DNA of 64,000 nt from Bacteroides sp. MSB163 (GTDB lineage: Bacteria; Bacteroidota; Bacteroidia; Bacteroidales; Bacteroidaceae): the NCBI RefSeq assembly GCF_036416795.1, contig NZ_CP143867.1:4084001-4148000 (forward strand), written 5' to 3'. Within the stretch, counting starts at the first letter, position 1; each line of letters opens with the position of its first letter. Shown one piece after another: positions 34,362-42,860 of this stretch. Both the position numbers and the translations under genes were made by a program. The notes under the pieces were generated by a model. That model ran no database searches. It was not told the origin of the DNA and saw only the letters and a program-made list of their open reading frames with translations.

Positions 34362-35594
34362 ATGTGGATCAGACCGTGGGGATTTAAAGAAGGATGCCTG
34401 ATAGGCGCAGGACTGTTGGTGACAGGATGGCTGCTACAGATTACAATTGGTGAAATAGATTGGAGTCTGTTTGTCTGTCCGGTGAACATCATTGTTCTGG
34501 TTTTATATATAGCCGGAATAGTTGCCATGCACTGCCTGCGCAAGCGTGTTTATTTCTTCGGTTGGATGAGTCATTATACATCGGCTGTCTCTTCTCTTTT
34601 ATGGGTGGCGGGCATTACGGTGGTGATGGGACTTATCCGTCAGATCCCTTCCGGTCATCCGGCAGATATGCTTGGCTTTTCACGAATGCTTTCGGCATGG
34701 CCTTTTGTATTGCTTTATATCTGGATGGTGACTGTGCTGGGAGTGACTACGCTTCGTGCCGGATTTCCATTCAGATGGAAGAAGCTTGCTTTCCTTTTGA
34801 ACCATGCCGGGCTGTTCATTGCCCTGATTACGGCAACCTTGGGAAATGCCGATATGCAGCGGTTGAAAATGACCACCCGGATAGATAATGCCGAATGGCG
34901 TGCAATGGATGAGTACGGCAAATTGATAGAACTTCCGCTGGCCATTGAACTGAAAGACTTCACGATTGACGAGTATCCTCCGAAACTGATGCTGATTGAT
35001 AATGAAACAGGACGTACACTGCCAGAGAAAGCACCGGAACATTTGTTGCTGGAAGAAGGTGTAACGGAGGGGCAGCTGTCCGATTGGCTGGTGACTATCC
35101 GGCAAACGATTCCCTGGGCGGCTTCTGTGGCTACGGAAGATACGGTGAAGTTTACCGAATTCCATTCGATGGGAGCCACGTACGCCGTTTATTTGCAGGC
35201 TATCAATCAAAAGACGAAAACTGCAAAAGAGGGTTGGGTAAGTTGCGGTAGTTTTATTTTCCCATATAAAGCATTGCGTCTGGATTCGTTGACAAGCCTT
35301 ATCATGCCGGAACGCGAACCGCAGCGTTTTGCATCTACAGTGAAAGTATACACGGAAGACGGCAAACAGGTGGAAGATACGATTGCAGTGAACCATCCCC
35401 TGAATGTGGCGGGATGGAATATTTATCAATTGAGTTATGATGATACGAAAGGGCGTTGGAGCGATATCAGTGTGTTCGAACTGGTACGTGATCCGTGGTT
35501 GCCTGCTGTCTATGCAGGTATTATCATGATGGTGCTGGGAGCTATCTGTCTGTTTGTCAATGCACAAAAAAGAAAAGAGGAGGACGCTGAATGA
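34362..35594 (+). CDS. ResB/CcsB-like cytochrome c biogenesis protein
   Basis: This 410-residue membrane protein has four N-terminal helices (about 10-155), a periplasmic domain (about 160-375) and a last helix (WLPAVYAGIIMMVLGAICLFV). The C-terminal pattern NVAGWNIYQLSYDDTKGRWS is typical of ResB (the GYxFYQSSYD-like motif). System II cytochrome c maturation uses ResB with CcsA to move heme across the membrane and attach it to CXXCH sites. It sits 9 bp after nrfA and overlaps the CcsA gene by 4 bp, so it is dedicated to NrfHA maturation. Confidence 0.85.
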   Translation: MWIRPWGFKEGCLIGAGLLVTGWLLQITIGEIDWSLFVCPVNIIVLVLYIAGIVAMHCLRKRVYFFGWMSHYTSAVSSLLWVAGITVVMGLIRQIPSGHPADMLGFSRMLSAWPFVLLYIWMVTVLGVTTLRAGFPFRWKKLAFLLNHAGLFIALITATLGNADMQRLKMTTRIDNAEWRAMDEYGKLIELPLAIELKDFTIDEYPPKLMLIDNETGRTLPEKAPEHLLLEEGVTEGQLSDWLVTIRQTIPWAASVATEDTVKFTEFHSMGATYAVYLQAINQKTKTAKEGWVSCGSFIFPYKALRLDSLTSLIMPEREPQRFASTVKVYTEDGKQVEDTIAVNHPLNVAGWNIYQLSYDDTKGRWSDISVFELVRDPWLPAVYAGIIMMVLGAICLFVNAQKRKEEDAE

Positions 35595-36382
35595 CGTGGG
35601 ATTATTTTGTACCGTTTTCAATTGCCGCCCTGCACTTCTGGGGATTCGGTGCCTTTGCCGCTTGGCGCGCAAGAAAACCATATGTTGTTGGCGGGCTTAC
35701 CTTGATAGGGCTTGCTATCTTCTTCTGCTTTATTGTGGGAATGTGGATTTCCCTGGAACGCCCGCCTATGCGGACCATGGGAGAGACGCGCCTGTGGTAC
35801 TCTTTCTTTCTTCCACTGGCAGGACTCATCACATACAGCCGTTGGAGGTATAAGTGGATACTCAGTTTCAGTTTTATCCTATCACTGGTATTTATCTGTA
35901 TCAATATCTTCAAACCGGAAATACATAACAAAACTTTGATGCCGGCTTTGCAAAGTCCGTGGTTTACGCCGCATGTCATCGTATATATGTTTGCCTATGC
36001 TATGCTGGGTGCGGCCACCGTGATGGCTATTTATCTGCTTTGGTTCAAGAAGAAGCCGATTGACAGCCGGGAGATGGACCTATGCGATAATCTGACTTAT
36101 GTGGGATTGGCATTCATGACATTAGGCATGCTGTCGGGGGCTGTATGGGCAAAAGAGGCGTGGGGACATTACTGGTCGTGGGATCCAAAGGAGACATGGG
36201 CGGCCGCTACGTGGTTCTCCTATCTGATTTATATACATTTCCGCCTTGGAAAACCTTTGTTACACCGTAAGGCCTTAATTTTACTTCTGATATCATTTGT
36301 TTTGCTGCAAATGTGCTGGTACGGCATCAACTATCTGCCTTCTGCACAGGGAGTCAGCATTCATACGTATAATTTAAACTGA
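35591..36382 (+). CDS. CcsA/ResC-like cytochrome c assembly protein
   Basis: This 263-residue polytopic membrane protein contains the WWD heme-handling signature WAKEAWGHYWSWDPKETWAA and flanking histidines (TPHVIVYMF, YLIYIHFRLG). With the ResB-like protein encoded upstream (ATGA overlap) it forms a two-protein system II heme lyase. The nonstandard lysine-type CWTCK site of NrfA can need a special lyase in proteobacteria (NrfEFG). Here this pair may serve both site types. Confidence 0.87.
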   Translation: MTWDYFVPFSIAALHFWGFGAFAAWRARKPYVVGGLTLIGLAIFFCFIVGMWISLERPPMRTMGETRLWYSFFLPLAGLITYSRWRYKWILSFSFILSLVFICINIFKPEIHNKTLMPALQSPWFTPHVIVYMFAYAMLGAATVMAIYLLWFKKKPIDSREMDLCDNLTYVGLAFMTLGMLSGAVWAKEAWGHYWSWDPKETWAAATWFSYLIYIHFRLGKPLLHRKALILLLISFVLLQMCWYGINYLPSAQGVSIHTYNLN

Positions 36383-36390
36383 TAATCATT

Positions 36391-37680
36391 ATGAAAACTA
36401 CTTATTGGGCAATGCTTCTCATGCTTTTGCCAAGCATGGCGTATACGCAAACGACAGAAAAAGAGAATGAATTTACAATGTCCATCCAGATCAGACCTCG
36501 TGCGGAATATCGTAACGGTGCTCTGATGCCCCGTAATGAAGGAGAGGAACCTGCGGGATTCATCAATAACCGTGCACGCCTTTCTATGGAGTACAAGCGT
36601 TCTGATTTGCAAATGAAAATCTCGGCTCAGCATGTGGGGGTATGGGGACAAGATCCGCAGATTGACAAGAATGGACGTTTCATCATGAACGAGGCATGGG
36701 CTAAATTGAATTTCGGTAAAAACTACTTTGCACAATTAGGTCGTCAGACCCTTTCGTATGATGACGAGCGCATTCTGGGCGGACTGGATTGGAACATAGC
36801 CGGACGTTACCATGATGCATTGAAACTGGGTTATGCCGATCCCAACAACCAACTGCATCTGATCCTTGCTTTCAACCAGAATGACGAGACTAAGATAGGC
36901 GGTACCTATTACGTGCAGGCCGGAGCGCAGCCTTACAAGAATATGCAGACACTCTGGTATCACTATAAATCCGATTATACTCCCTTTGATGCATCCTTAC
37001 TGTTCATGAATCTGGGATTGGAAACCGGAGATGCCGCTACTAAAGAGTCTCACACCCGTTATCTGCAAACGATGGGAACTTATATCACCTACAGGGAAAA
37101 TGGGTGGAATGTAGACGGCGCCTTCTATTATCAGACGGGCAAGAACCAAAATGTGCAGAAGGTATCTGCTTTCATGGCCAGCCTGCAAGTGGCTTATGCT
37201 TTCCCATACAATCTTAAACCGACTTGGATCGTAGTGGCAAGCGCTGATTATCTAAGTGGAAACAGTGGTGACAGTGACAAGTATAAGGCATTCAATGTTC
37301 TATATGGCACACATCATAAGTTTTACGGAGCTATGGATTATTTCTACGCGTCCGACTTTAAACCCGGATATGCTCCCGGCTTGTTTGACAAACGTCTGGG
37401 TTTACGTTTCCGTGCTTCTGATAAGGTGGATATGGATTTGAACTACCATCATTTCTCAACTGCGGTGAAATTGCCGGGGTTGAAGAAAGCATTAGGTTCG
37501 GAAGTCGATTATCAAATAAACTGGTCGGTGATGAAGGATGTGAAACTCTCCGCCGGATATTCCATTATGCGCGGAACGGAGACGATGGACGTTGTGAAAG
37601 GCGGCAATCATAAAAGCTGGCAAGATTGGGGATGGGTATCTGTCAATATCAACCCCAGAGTGCTGTTTGTGAAGTGGTAA
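36391..37680 (+). CDS. Outer-membrane porin, alginate-export-like
   Basis: The protein has 429 residues and a signal peptide (MLLPSMAYTQ). The rest is beta-barrel: many alternating strands with Tyr/Trp (NEAWAKLNFGKNYFAQLGRQ, LGYADPNNQLHLILAF) and a terminal strand ending VLFVKW with an aromatic final residue. It resembles the alginate-export (PF13372) porins found in nrf or nos operons of Bacteroidota. It probably admits nitrite or another small anion. It is the last gene of the nrf operon, 8 bp after ccsA. Confidence 0.75.
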   Translation: MKTTYWAMLLMLLPSMAYTQTTEKENEFTMSIQIRPRAEYRNGALMPRNEGEEPAGFINNRARLSMEYKRSDLQMKISAQHVGVWGQDPQIDKNGRFIMNEAWAKLNFGKNYFAQLGRQTLSYDDERILGGLDWNIAGRYHDALKLGYADPNNQLHLILAFNQNDETKIGGTYYVQAGAQPYKNMQTLWYHYKSDYTPFDASLLFMNLGLETGDAATKESHTRYLQTMGTYITYRENGWNVDGAFYYQTGKNQNVQKVSAFMASLQVAYAFPYNLKPTWIVVASADYLSGNSGDSDKYKAFNVLYGTHHKFYGAMDYFYASDFKPGYAPGLFDKRLGLRFRASDKVDMDLNYHHFSTAVKLPGLKKALGSEVDYQINWSVMKDVKLSAGYSIMRGTETMDVVKGGNHKSWQDWGWVSVNINPRVLFVKW

Positions 37681-37694
37681 AACAAGAATAAATG

Positions 37695-37731
37695 AAGGTA
37701 CGTATCAGGAGAAAGCTCCTATACGTACCTT
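37695..37731. terminator. Bidirectional terminator between nrf operon and crp gene
   Basis: A long hairpin (37695-37711 with 37716-37731) has a 4-nt loop, one bulged base, and outer arms AAGGTACGTAT/ATACGTACCTT. It overlaps the last codons of the convergent Crp-family gene. Confidence 0.75.
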
Positions 37732-38408
37732 TCTAATATAGTTTCATTGAGTATCTGCACTGTCTTTCCATCCATATCTATAATTCCTTCCTTTATCATT
37801 TTATTAATTTCCTTCGATAGTGCAGGGCGGGTTACATTCAGATATTCGGCAAGGGTTGCCTGATTGTGAATGATGTTGACCGTTGAAGAATTCTTTTTCT
37901 TGTGTTCCAGCAAGTAGACAACGAAACGTTCACGCACTGTTTTTCGTGATAGGGTTTTCAGGCGGGATACTGTGCAGACATTACAATTGCCTGTGATGCA
38001 AAGAAAGTTGTGTAATATTTTAGGTTCCTCGCTGATAAGCTTAAACATGGACTCTTTGCTGGCGGTGAGTAGGGTACTGTCTTCCATGGCGGTAAAGGTT
38101 GCCGGCAGCACTCCGTCCGAACTGAATAAATGAGGAGTGGCGAATGCACGTGCCGCAACGATATATTCTATCATGACTTCATTTCCCAATCCGTCGATAA
38201 TATCTACCCGTAGTTTCCCTTCCAACAATACATATAACTTTTTGCAGAGTGTTCCCTGGGTGGCAATGATATCTTTTTTGTCGACTGAGTACAGGGAGAT
38301 ATCCAACCTGTCGAGCAACGAATGCTTGATGTTAAGGGGAAGGTCACGGAACAGCGGAATCTGGAAAAGTAATTCCTGATGTTTGTCGGTTAATGTTATT
38401 TTCCTCAT
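37719..38408 (-). CDS. Crp/Fnr-family regulator with C-x4-C-x2-C cluster
   Basis: The start at 38408 (MRKITLTDKHQELLFQ) is chosen because the longer frame begins inside the -7 box. The 229-residue protein has an N-terminal cyclic-nucleotide-binding-like sensor domain (FRDLPLNIKHSLLDRLD to FATPHLF), a dimer helix, and a winged helix-turn-helix (NQATLAEYLNVTRPALSKEI). Three cysteines (C137, C142, C145 in CITGNCNVC) sit at the end of the sensor domain or start of the dimer helix and could bind a metal, a cluster or act as thiols. The location between nrf and hcp suggests control of nitrogen-oxide genes. Which effector it senses is unknown. Confidence 0.82.
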   Translation of the reverse strand: MRKITLTDKHQELLFQIPLFRDLPLNIKHSLLDRLDISLYSVDKKDIIATQGTLCKKLYVLLEGKLRVDIIDGLGNEVMIEYIVAARAFATPHLFSSDGVLPATFTAMEDSTLLTASKESMFKLISEEPKILHNFLCITGNCNVCTVSRLKTLSRKTVRERFVVYLLEHKKKNSSTVNIIHNQATLAEYLNVTRPALSKEINKMIKEGIIDMDGKTVQILNETILERYV

Positions 38409-38429
38409 TATATTAGGTAGTTGGTTGTA

Positions 38430-38437
38430 CAAAGATA
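38430..38437 (-). promoter_or_regulatory. -7 element of the first Crp-family gene
   Basis: Reverse-strand TATCTTTG lies 21 bp upstream of the ATG at 38408. It sits in the 45-bp gap after the second Crp-family gene, so the two genes can be expressed separately. Confidence 0.5.
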
Positions 38438-38453
38438 CGATGAAAAAGTAGAA

Positions 38454-39092
38454 TTAAAAGTATTTCTTCGAATTCTCCTCATTAATACGCATTTCTTTTC
38501 CTTCTATTTGTATGCAGCCCTCGTTACTCAACTCGGATATGGCACGTGCCAATGACGGACGGGCTACCCCAAGTATATGTGCCACTTCCTGTTGGGAACC
38601 GATGCCTCCATGCATCTTTACATAATTGAGTAATCTGGATTTCAGGCTTTGTAAGGCAAACTCGTTCAGTTTCTTGGATAGAAACAAACTCCGGTCGGAA
38701 ATCAACTTCAGGAAATTCTGCATGATGACCGGGTACTGGTGCATGAACTCCAGAAAAGCATCCTTGTTCAGAATCAATACTTCCGAGGTTTCCAGGGTTT
38801 CGATATTCACCGGGAAACGGTTTTCGGAAGCGAAGATGAAAGCTGGTGCAAGGAGTTTCGGAGCACGGAGGGTCTCTATGGTGAGTTGTTTTCCTTCTGC
38901 ACTGACCATTTGCGTACGTACTGTTCCATTGCACAGAATATAGAGAGAACGGTAAATATCTCCCTGCATGGCGATAAACTCTCCCGGTTTATAAGATTTA
39001 AGGGTATGTTGGTGCAACAGAACGAACTTTAACAGCGTTTCTTCTGTTATGCCTCGAAATAATGGCATCTGTAATAATATATGTGGTTCCAT
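38454..39092 (-). CDS. Crp/Fnr-family regulator, HcpR-like
   Basis: This 212-residue protein has an N-terminal cNMP-binding-like domain (MPLFRGITEETLLKFVLLHQ, GEFIAMQGDIYRSLYILCNG) and a C-terminal winged helix-turn-helix (IGSQQEVAHILGVARPSLAR, EGCIQIEGKEMRI). It is divergent from hcp, with the tandem 75-bp repeats between them. In Porphyromonas the heme-binding Crp-family regulator HcpR activates hcp under nitrosative stress. This gene is the likely counterpart by position and length. It has no Fnr-type N-terminal cysteines. Confidence 0.82.
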   Translation of the reverse strand: MEPHILLQMPLFRGITEETLLKFVLLHQHTLKSYKPGEFIAMQGDIYRSLYILCNGTVRTQMVSAEGKQLTIETLRAPKLLAPAFIFASENRFPVNIETLETSEVLILNKDAFLEFMHQYPVIMQNFLKLISDRSLFLSKKLNEFALQSLKSRLLNYVKMHGGIGSQQEVAHILGVARPSLARAISELSNEGCIQIEGKEMRINEENSKKYF

Positions 39093-39165
39093 TCTTTTTT
39101 AAGTTTTTTGTGATTGGGTGTAACATACGTGACAATTTACCTGCCATAAACTCTCCATCTTTGCA

Positions 39166-39173
39166 CAAAGATA
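39166..39173 (-). promoter_or_regulatory. -7 element of the HcpR-like gene
   Basis: Reverse-strand TATCTTTG overlaps the left end of the tandem repeat. The same TATCTTTG recurs in the second repeat copy (39241-39248). A forward-strand CATCTTTG at 39156-39163 is a weaker candidate -7 box for hcp. The two possible starts would face each other. Confidence 0.4.
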
Positions 39174-39323
39174 ATGCAAATCGAATGTAGAACTTTCATG
39201 CTTGCATGAAAAGTTATGCTGAGATGCAGCTTATCTTATCCAAAGATAATGCAGATCGAATGCAGAACTTTCATGCTTGCATGAAAAAGTTATGCTGGGA
39301 TGCAGCTTATCTTATCTAAAGAT
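39167..39323. repeat. Tandem 75/76-bp repeat with dyads upstream of hcp
   Basis: Two copies (39167-39241 and 39242-39317) differ at about four positions, and a partial third copy AAAGAT follows. Each copy contains the near-palindrome TTTCATGCTTGCATGAAA and outer complementary ends (AGATAATGCA near the start, TGCAGCTTATCT near the end). So each can fold into a long hairpin or bind a dimeric regulator. They lie immediately before hcp and may be paired operators for a Crp-family protein. Confidence 0.85.
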
Positions 39324-39347
39324 CAATTTTATAACTAAAAGAATAAG

Positions 39348-41003
39348 ATGATGGAAGCTAAAATGTTTTGTTACCAGTGTCAGGAGACAATGAAAGGCAC
39401 CGGTTGTATTTTGAAAGGTGTGTGTGGAAAAGAAAGTCATACAGCGAAGGCAATGGATTTGCTGATGTTCGTGGTACGTGGAATATCGGTCGTTACCGAT
39501 GAGTTCCGTAACACCGGACATCCTGTAGCTGCCGAAGTGAACCGTTTTGTTGTGGATGCCTTATTCTGTACCATTACAAATGCCAATTTCGATGATGAAA
39601 GCATTCTGAACAGGGTGGATAAAGGTATGGCATTGCGTAACCGTTTAATAGAAGAAGCCAAAGAAAAAGGTATTTCCCTACCTGAAATCGACGAATTGCA
39701 ATGGCAGGGCGGACGTGATGAGTATGCTTCCAAGGCGGAAAGCGTGGGTGTGTTGCGTGAGCCCGACATAGATCTGCGTTCCCTGAAAGAATTGATGACC
39801 TATGGTCTGAAAGGTATGGCGGCATATCTGGAACATGCCATGCGTCTGGGATATGACGATGCTTCTATCCATACTTTTATGCAACATGCTTTGGCCGCCA
39901 CTGCCACAAAATCACTTCCAGCAGGCGAATGGGTGAAGATGGTGCTCCAGACCGGAGAATACGGTGTGAAGACTATGGCTTTACTGGATAAAGCGAATAC
40001 CGAACGCTATGGCAATCCGGAAATGACAAAAGTGAATATCGGAGTAGGGAAGCGTCCGGGTATCCTGATAAGTGGCCACGACCTGAAAGACATGGAAGAG
40101 CTGTTGAAGCAAACCGAAGGTACAGGAGTCGACGTGTACACACATAGCGAAATGCTTCCTGCTCACTATTATCCTGCTTTCAAGAAGTATTCCCACTTCG
40201 TAGGCAACTATGGAAATGCCTGGTGGAAGCAGCGTGAAGAGTTCACTACTTTCAATGGTCCTATCCTGTTTACAACGAACTGTATCGTTCCCCCGTTGGC
40301 AAATGCTGAATATAAAGAACGTATGTTTACAACAAATTCCACCGGATATCCCGGTTGCAAGTACATTCAGGCAGATACCGAAGGTAGAAAAGACTTCTCC
40401 GAAATTATCGAGATAGCTAAGCAATGCCAACCGCCTACGGAAATAGAACGTGGAGAAATCATCGGTGGTTTTGCCCATAATCAGGTGTTGCAACTGGCAG
40501 ATAAAGTGGTGGATGCCGTGAAGAGCGGTGCTATTCATCGCTTTGTAGTTATGGCAGGTTGCGACGGACGTATGAAGGGACGTGATTATTATACCGAATT
40601 TGCCAAGGCGTTGCCTAAAGATACAGTCATCCTGACAGCAGGTTGTGCCAAGTATCGTTACAATAAGTTGCCTCTGGGAGATATCAACGGCATTCCACGT
40701 GTACTGGATGCAGGACAGTGCAACGACAGCTATTCACTGGCAGTCATTGCAATGAAGCTGAAAGAAGTGTTCGAACTGAATGATATCAACGAACTCCCGA
40801 TTGTGTATAACATTGCCTGGTACGAGCAGAAAGCTGTTATCGTACTGCTGGCTTTGTTGAGTCTGGGTGTGAAGAAAATCCATTTAGGACCTACGCTACC
40901 TGCCTTCCTGTCGCCCAATGTGGCAAAAGTCTTGGTAGATACTTTTCAGATAGGTACCATCAGTGATGTGGAAGATGACTTGAAGATGTTCCAATTATCA
41001 TAA
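39348..41003 (+). CDS. hcp: Hybrid cluster protein (hydroxylamine reductase / NO protection)
   Basis: This 551-residue cytoplasmic protein has the N-terminal cluster motif C8-x2-C11-x8-C20-x5-C26 (FCYQCQETMKGTGC, GVCGK). Downstream lie hybrid-cluster ligand regions (GHDLKDMEEL, CIVPPLANAEYKERMF, TGYPGCKYI, VMAGCDGRMKGRDYYTEF, TAGCAKYRYN, DAGQCNDSYS). Hcp is thought to detoxify nitric oxide or hydroxylamine produced during nitrite metabolism. No Hcr reductase gene is adjacent. The start could also be the second Met (39351). Confidence 0.95.
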   Translation: MMEAKMFCYQCQETMKGTGCILKGVCGKESHTAKAMDLLMFVVRGISVVTDEFRNTGHPVAAEVNRFVVDALFCTITNANFDDESILNRVDKGMALRNRLIEEAKEKGISLPEIDELQWQGGRDEYASKAESVGVLREPDIDLRSLKELMTYGLKGMAAYLEHAMRLGYDDASIHTFMQHALAATATKSLPAGEWVKMVLQTGEYGVKTMALLDKANTERYGNPEMTKVNIGVGKRPGILISGHDLKDMEELLKQTEGTGVDVYTHSEMLPAHYYPAFKKYSHFVGNYGNAWWKQREEFTTFNGPILFTTNCIVPPLANAEYKERMFTTNSTGYPGCKYIQADTEGRKDFSEIIEIAKQCQPPTEIERGEIIGGFAHNQVLQLADKVVDAVKSGAIHRFVVMAGCDGRMKGRDYYTEFAKALPKDTVILTAGCAKYRYNKLPLGDINGIPRVLDAGQCNDSYSLAVIAMKLKEVFELNDINELPIVYNIAWYEQKAVIVLLALLSLGVKKIHLGPTLPAFLSPNVAKVLVDTFQIGTISDVEDDLKMFQLS

Positions 41004-41044
41004 ATGATTAATAAATTCTGAAGTATATTCGGATGGATAATTCC

Positions 41045-41087
41045 CGCCCCTACAAGTTAATCATATCGTGATTAATTTGTAGGGGCG
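41045..41087. terminator. Bidirectional hairpin between hcp and ABC genes
   Basis: A 19-bp stem with one G-T pair (41045-41063 with 41069-41087) has a 5-nt loop and flanking AATT ends. The sequence GTAGGGGCGAATTATT resembles a dispersed intergenic palindrome seen in many bacteria. It separates convergent genes. Confidence 0.7.
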
Positions 41088-41129
41088 AATTATTATTTTA
41101 GTAGGATTTTCTTGAGTGGTCTTTGAAAT

Positions 41130-42860
41130 TTACAACTTCCACCCCAATGTCTTTTCCTGTATATTCCATAGCTTGGCGTATAGCCCCTTATTATCGAGTA
41201 GTTCCTGATGCTTACCTTGTTCAGCCATGCGTCCTTCCTCCAATACTATGATGTTATCTGCATTCTTGATCGTCTTCAGGCGATGGGCAATCACGATTAC
41301 CGTACGTCCTGCAATCAATGTATTGATGGCACGCTGTACTTCCACTTCATTTTCCGGATCGAGTGAAGCCGTTGCTTCATCCAGAAGCACTACGGGAGCT
41401 TCTTTCAATATAGCACGTGCGATGGAAATGCGCTGCTTCTCTCCACCGGACAAGGTACAACCACCTTCACCGACCTGCGTATCATATCCTTTGGGCAATC
41501 GCATGATGAAATCGTGGCAACATGCTTTGCGGGCCGCCGCTTCTATTTCTTCGTCCGTAGCGTCGGTTTTACCGAAACGGATATTGTTGCGAATAGTATC
41601 TTGAAACAGATACACATCCTGGAATACCATTGAGATATGACTCATCAGCGATTCCGGTTCCAGGGTTTTCATATCTACTCCATTAAATAAAACCTGTCCC
41701 TGTTGCGGATCGTAAAAACGTGCGCATAGTTTCAGCATGGTGCTTTTTCCACTGCCCGAAGGACCTACCAGAGCGGTGAGTGTATTCTTACGCAGTGTTA
41801 CCGATACATCATGCAGTACCTGTTTTTTCTGATAGCCGAATGATACGTGATAGAAAGTGATATCACCGCTTTCCGGGGCTTCTTTACTTCCTTGCATTTC
41901 CGGTTCGTTCATCAGCGTCAGGATACGCCCTCCTGCAATGGAGAAATATCGGAATTCTGCAAAGTTGGTCAGTGCCGAAGTCAGCGGATCGAAGACGCGG
42001 GAACCGACAACGAGGAACATAACGAACGTGAGCAAGGATAAATCTCCTCCTATCAATAAGTACGTTCCACAAAGTATCATCAACGTCAGACCTGCTCGTA
42101 TCAGCGTTACGGAAAGCAGTATGAACGGGCCGAGCAATGCTTCCTGGCGGATACAGGCACGGCGCAGTTCGGCAAAGGCATTCTTCAGACGGACAAACTT
42201 GTCGCCCAGCAGATTATATGCTTTCATTACCCGTATTCCCTGCAAGTACTCTTCCAGGCGATTGCCTGCATTGATTTTGGCAGCAATCTGTTTGCCGCTC
42301 AGTTTGTATTGCAGGTAAGTACTGCCCAGCAATATTCCTACGGCAAGTGGCAGGGCTATAAACATGGCAACGGCCATTCGCCAATTTATCCATAGCAAGC
42401 CAAGGAAGGCAAGTACAGGCATCACCAGTGCACCCATCAATTGGGGTAGATGATGCGAAATACCTGTTTCCGCCATAGTAAAGTCTGTAATCAGCATGGA
42501 GGAAAGATCACCCGGATCGCGGCGTGACAGGAAGCCTAATGAGAGTTTCCGCAAATGCTCTGCCAGGCTAACACGTCCTGCGGCACTCATTTCATAGGCA
42601 CCTCGGAAATTGGCGCGGTAGGAAACCTTTTCGGCCAACGCCATGACAAATACATACACTACAAGCAGGATAAAAATAGTCCAGAGCCGTTGAGTGTCCA
42701 GCGGCATTCCGCTGCCATCGAAAGCACGGAATATCACGTTGATTGCTTCGATAGACAGGCAGAATGGGACAATATTTACCAGGTTGGCAAGCATCGTGTA
42801 GCCCACAGGTTTGCGAAGGCGTTCGGTGTGCCCTATCGTAATATTTTCTATTGCATTCAT
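41130..42860 (-). CDS. ABC exporter-fold half-transporter (second of heterodimer, IrtB/YbtQ-like)
   Basis: This 576-residue fused membrane-ATPase protein has six transmembrane helices (about 15-310) and a nucleotide-binding domain with Walker A GPSGSGKST, signature TLSGGEKQRIS, Walker B VVLLDEATASLD and H-loop IVIAHRL. It overlaps the upstream ABC gene by 4 bp (ATGA), so the two form a heterodimer. Pairs of this kind under a TetR regulator include drug exporters and the IrtAB/YbtPQ siderophore importers. The shared promoter motif with iron-type genes favours the latter, but this is inference. Confidence 0.85.
   Translation of the reverse strand: MNAIENITIGHTERLRKPVGYTMLANLVNIVPFCLSIEAINVIFRAFDGSGMPLDTQRLWTIFILLVVYVFVMALAEKVSYRANFRGAYEMSAAGRVSLAEHLRKLSLGFLSRRDPGDLSSMLITDFTMAETGISHHLPQLMGALVMPVLAFLGLLWINWRMAVAMFIALPLAVGILLGSTYLQYKLSGKQIAAKINAGNRLEEYLQGIRVMKAYNLLGDKFVRLKNAFAELRRACIRQEALLGPFILLSVTLIRAGLTLMILCGTYLLIGGDLSLLTFVMFLVVGSRVFDPLTSALTNFAEFRYFSIAGGRILTLMNEPEMQGSKEAPESGDITFYHVSFGYQKKQVLHDVSVTLRKNTLTALVGPSGSGKSTMLKLCARFYDPQQGQVLFNGVDMKTLEPESLMSHISMVFQDVYLFQDTIRNNIRFGKTDATDEEIEAAARKACCHDFIMRLPKGYDTQVGEGGCTLSGGEKQRISIARAILKEAPVVLLDEATASLDPENEVEVQRAINTLIAGRTVIVIAHRLKTIKNADNIIVLEEGRMAEQGKHQELLDNKGLYAKLWNIQEKTLGWKL

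Noticed and set aside
34680..35681. 333-codon open frame on the minus strand
   Set aside because: It is antisense to the ResB/CcsA genes, has biased His/Arg/Gln composition and no family features.
39167..39323. CRISPR or transposon end
   Set aside because: The two 75-bp units abut with no unique spacers, and there is no transposase or target duplication.
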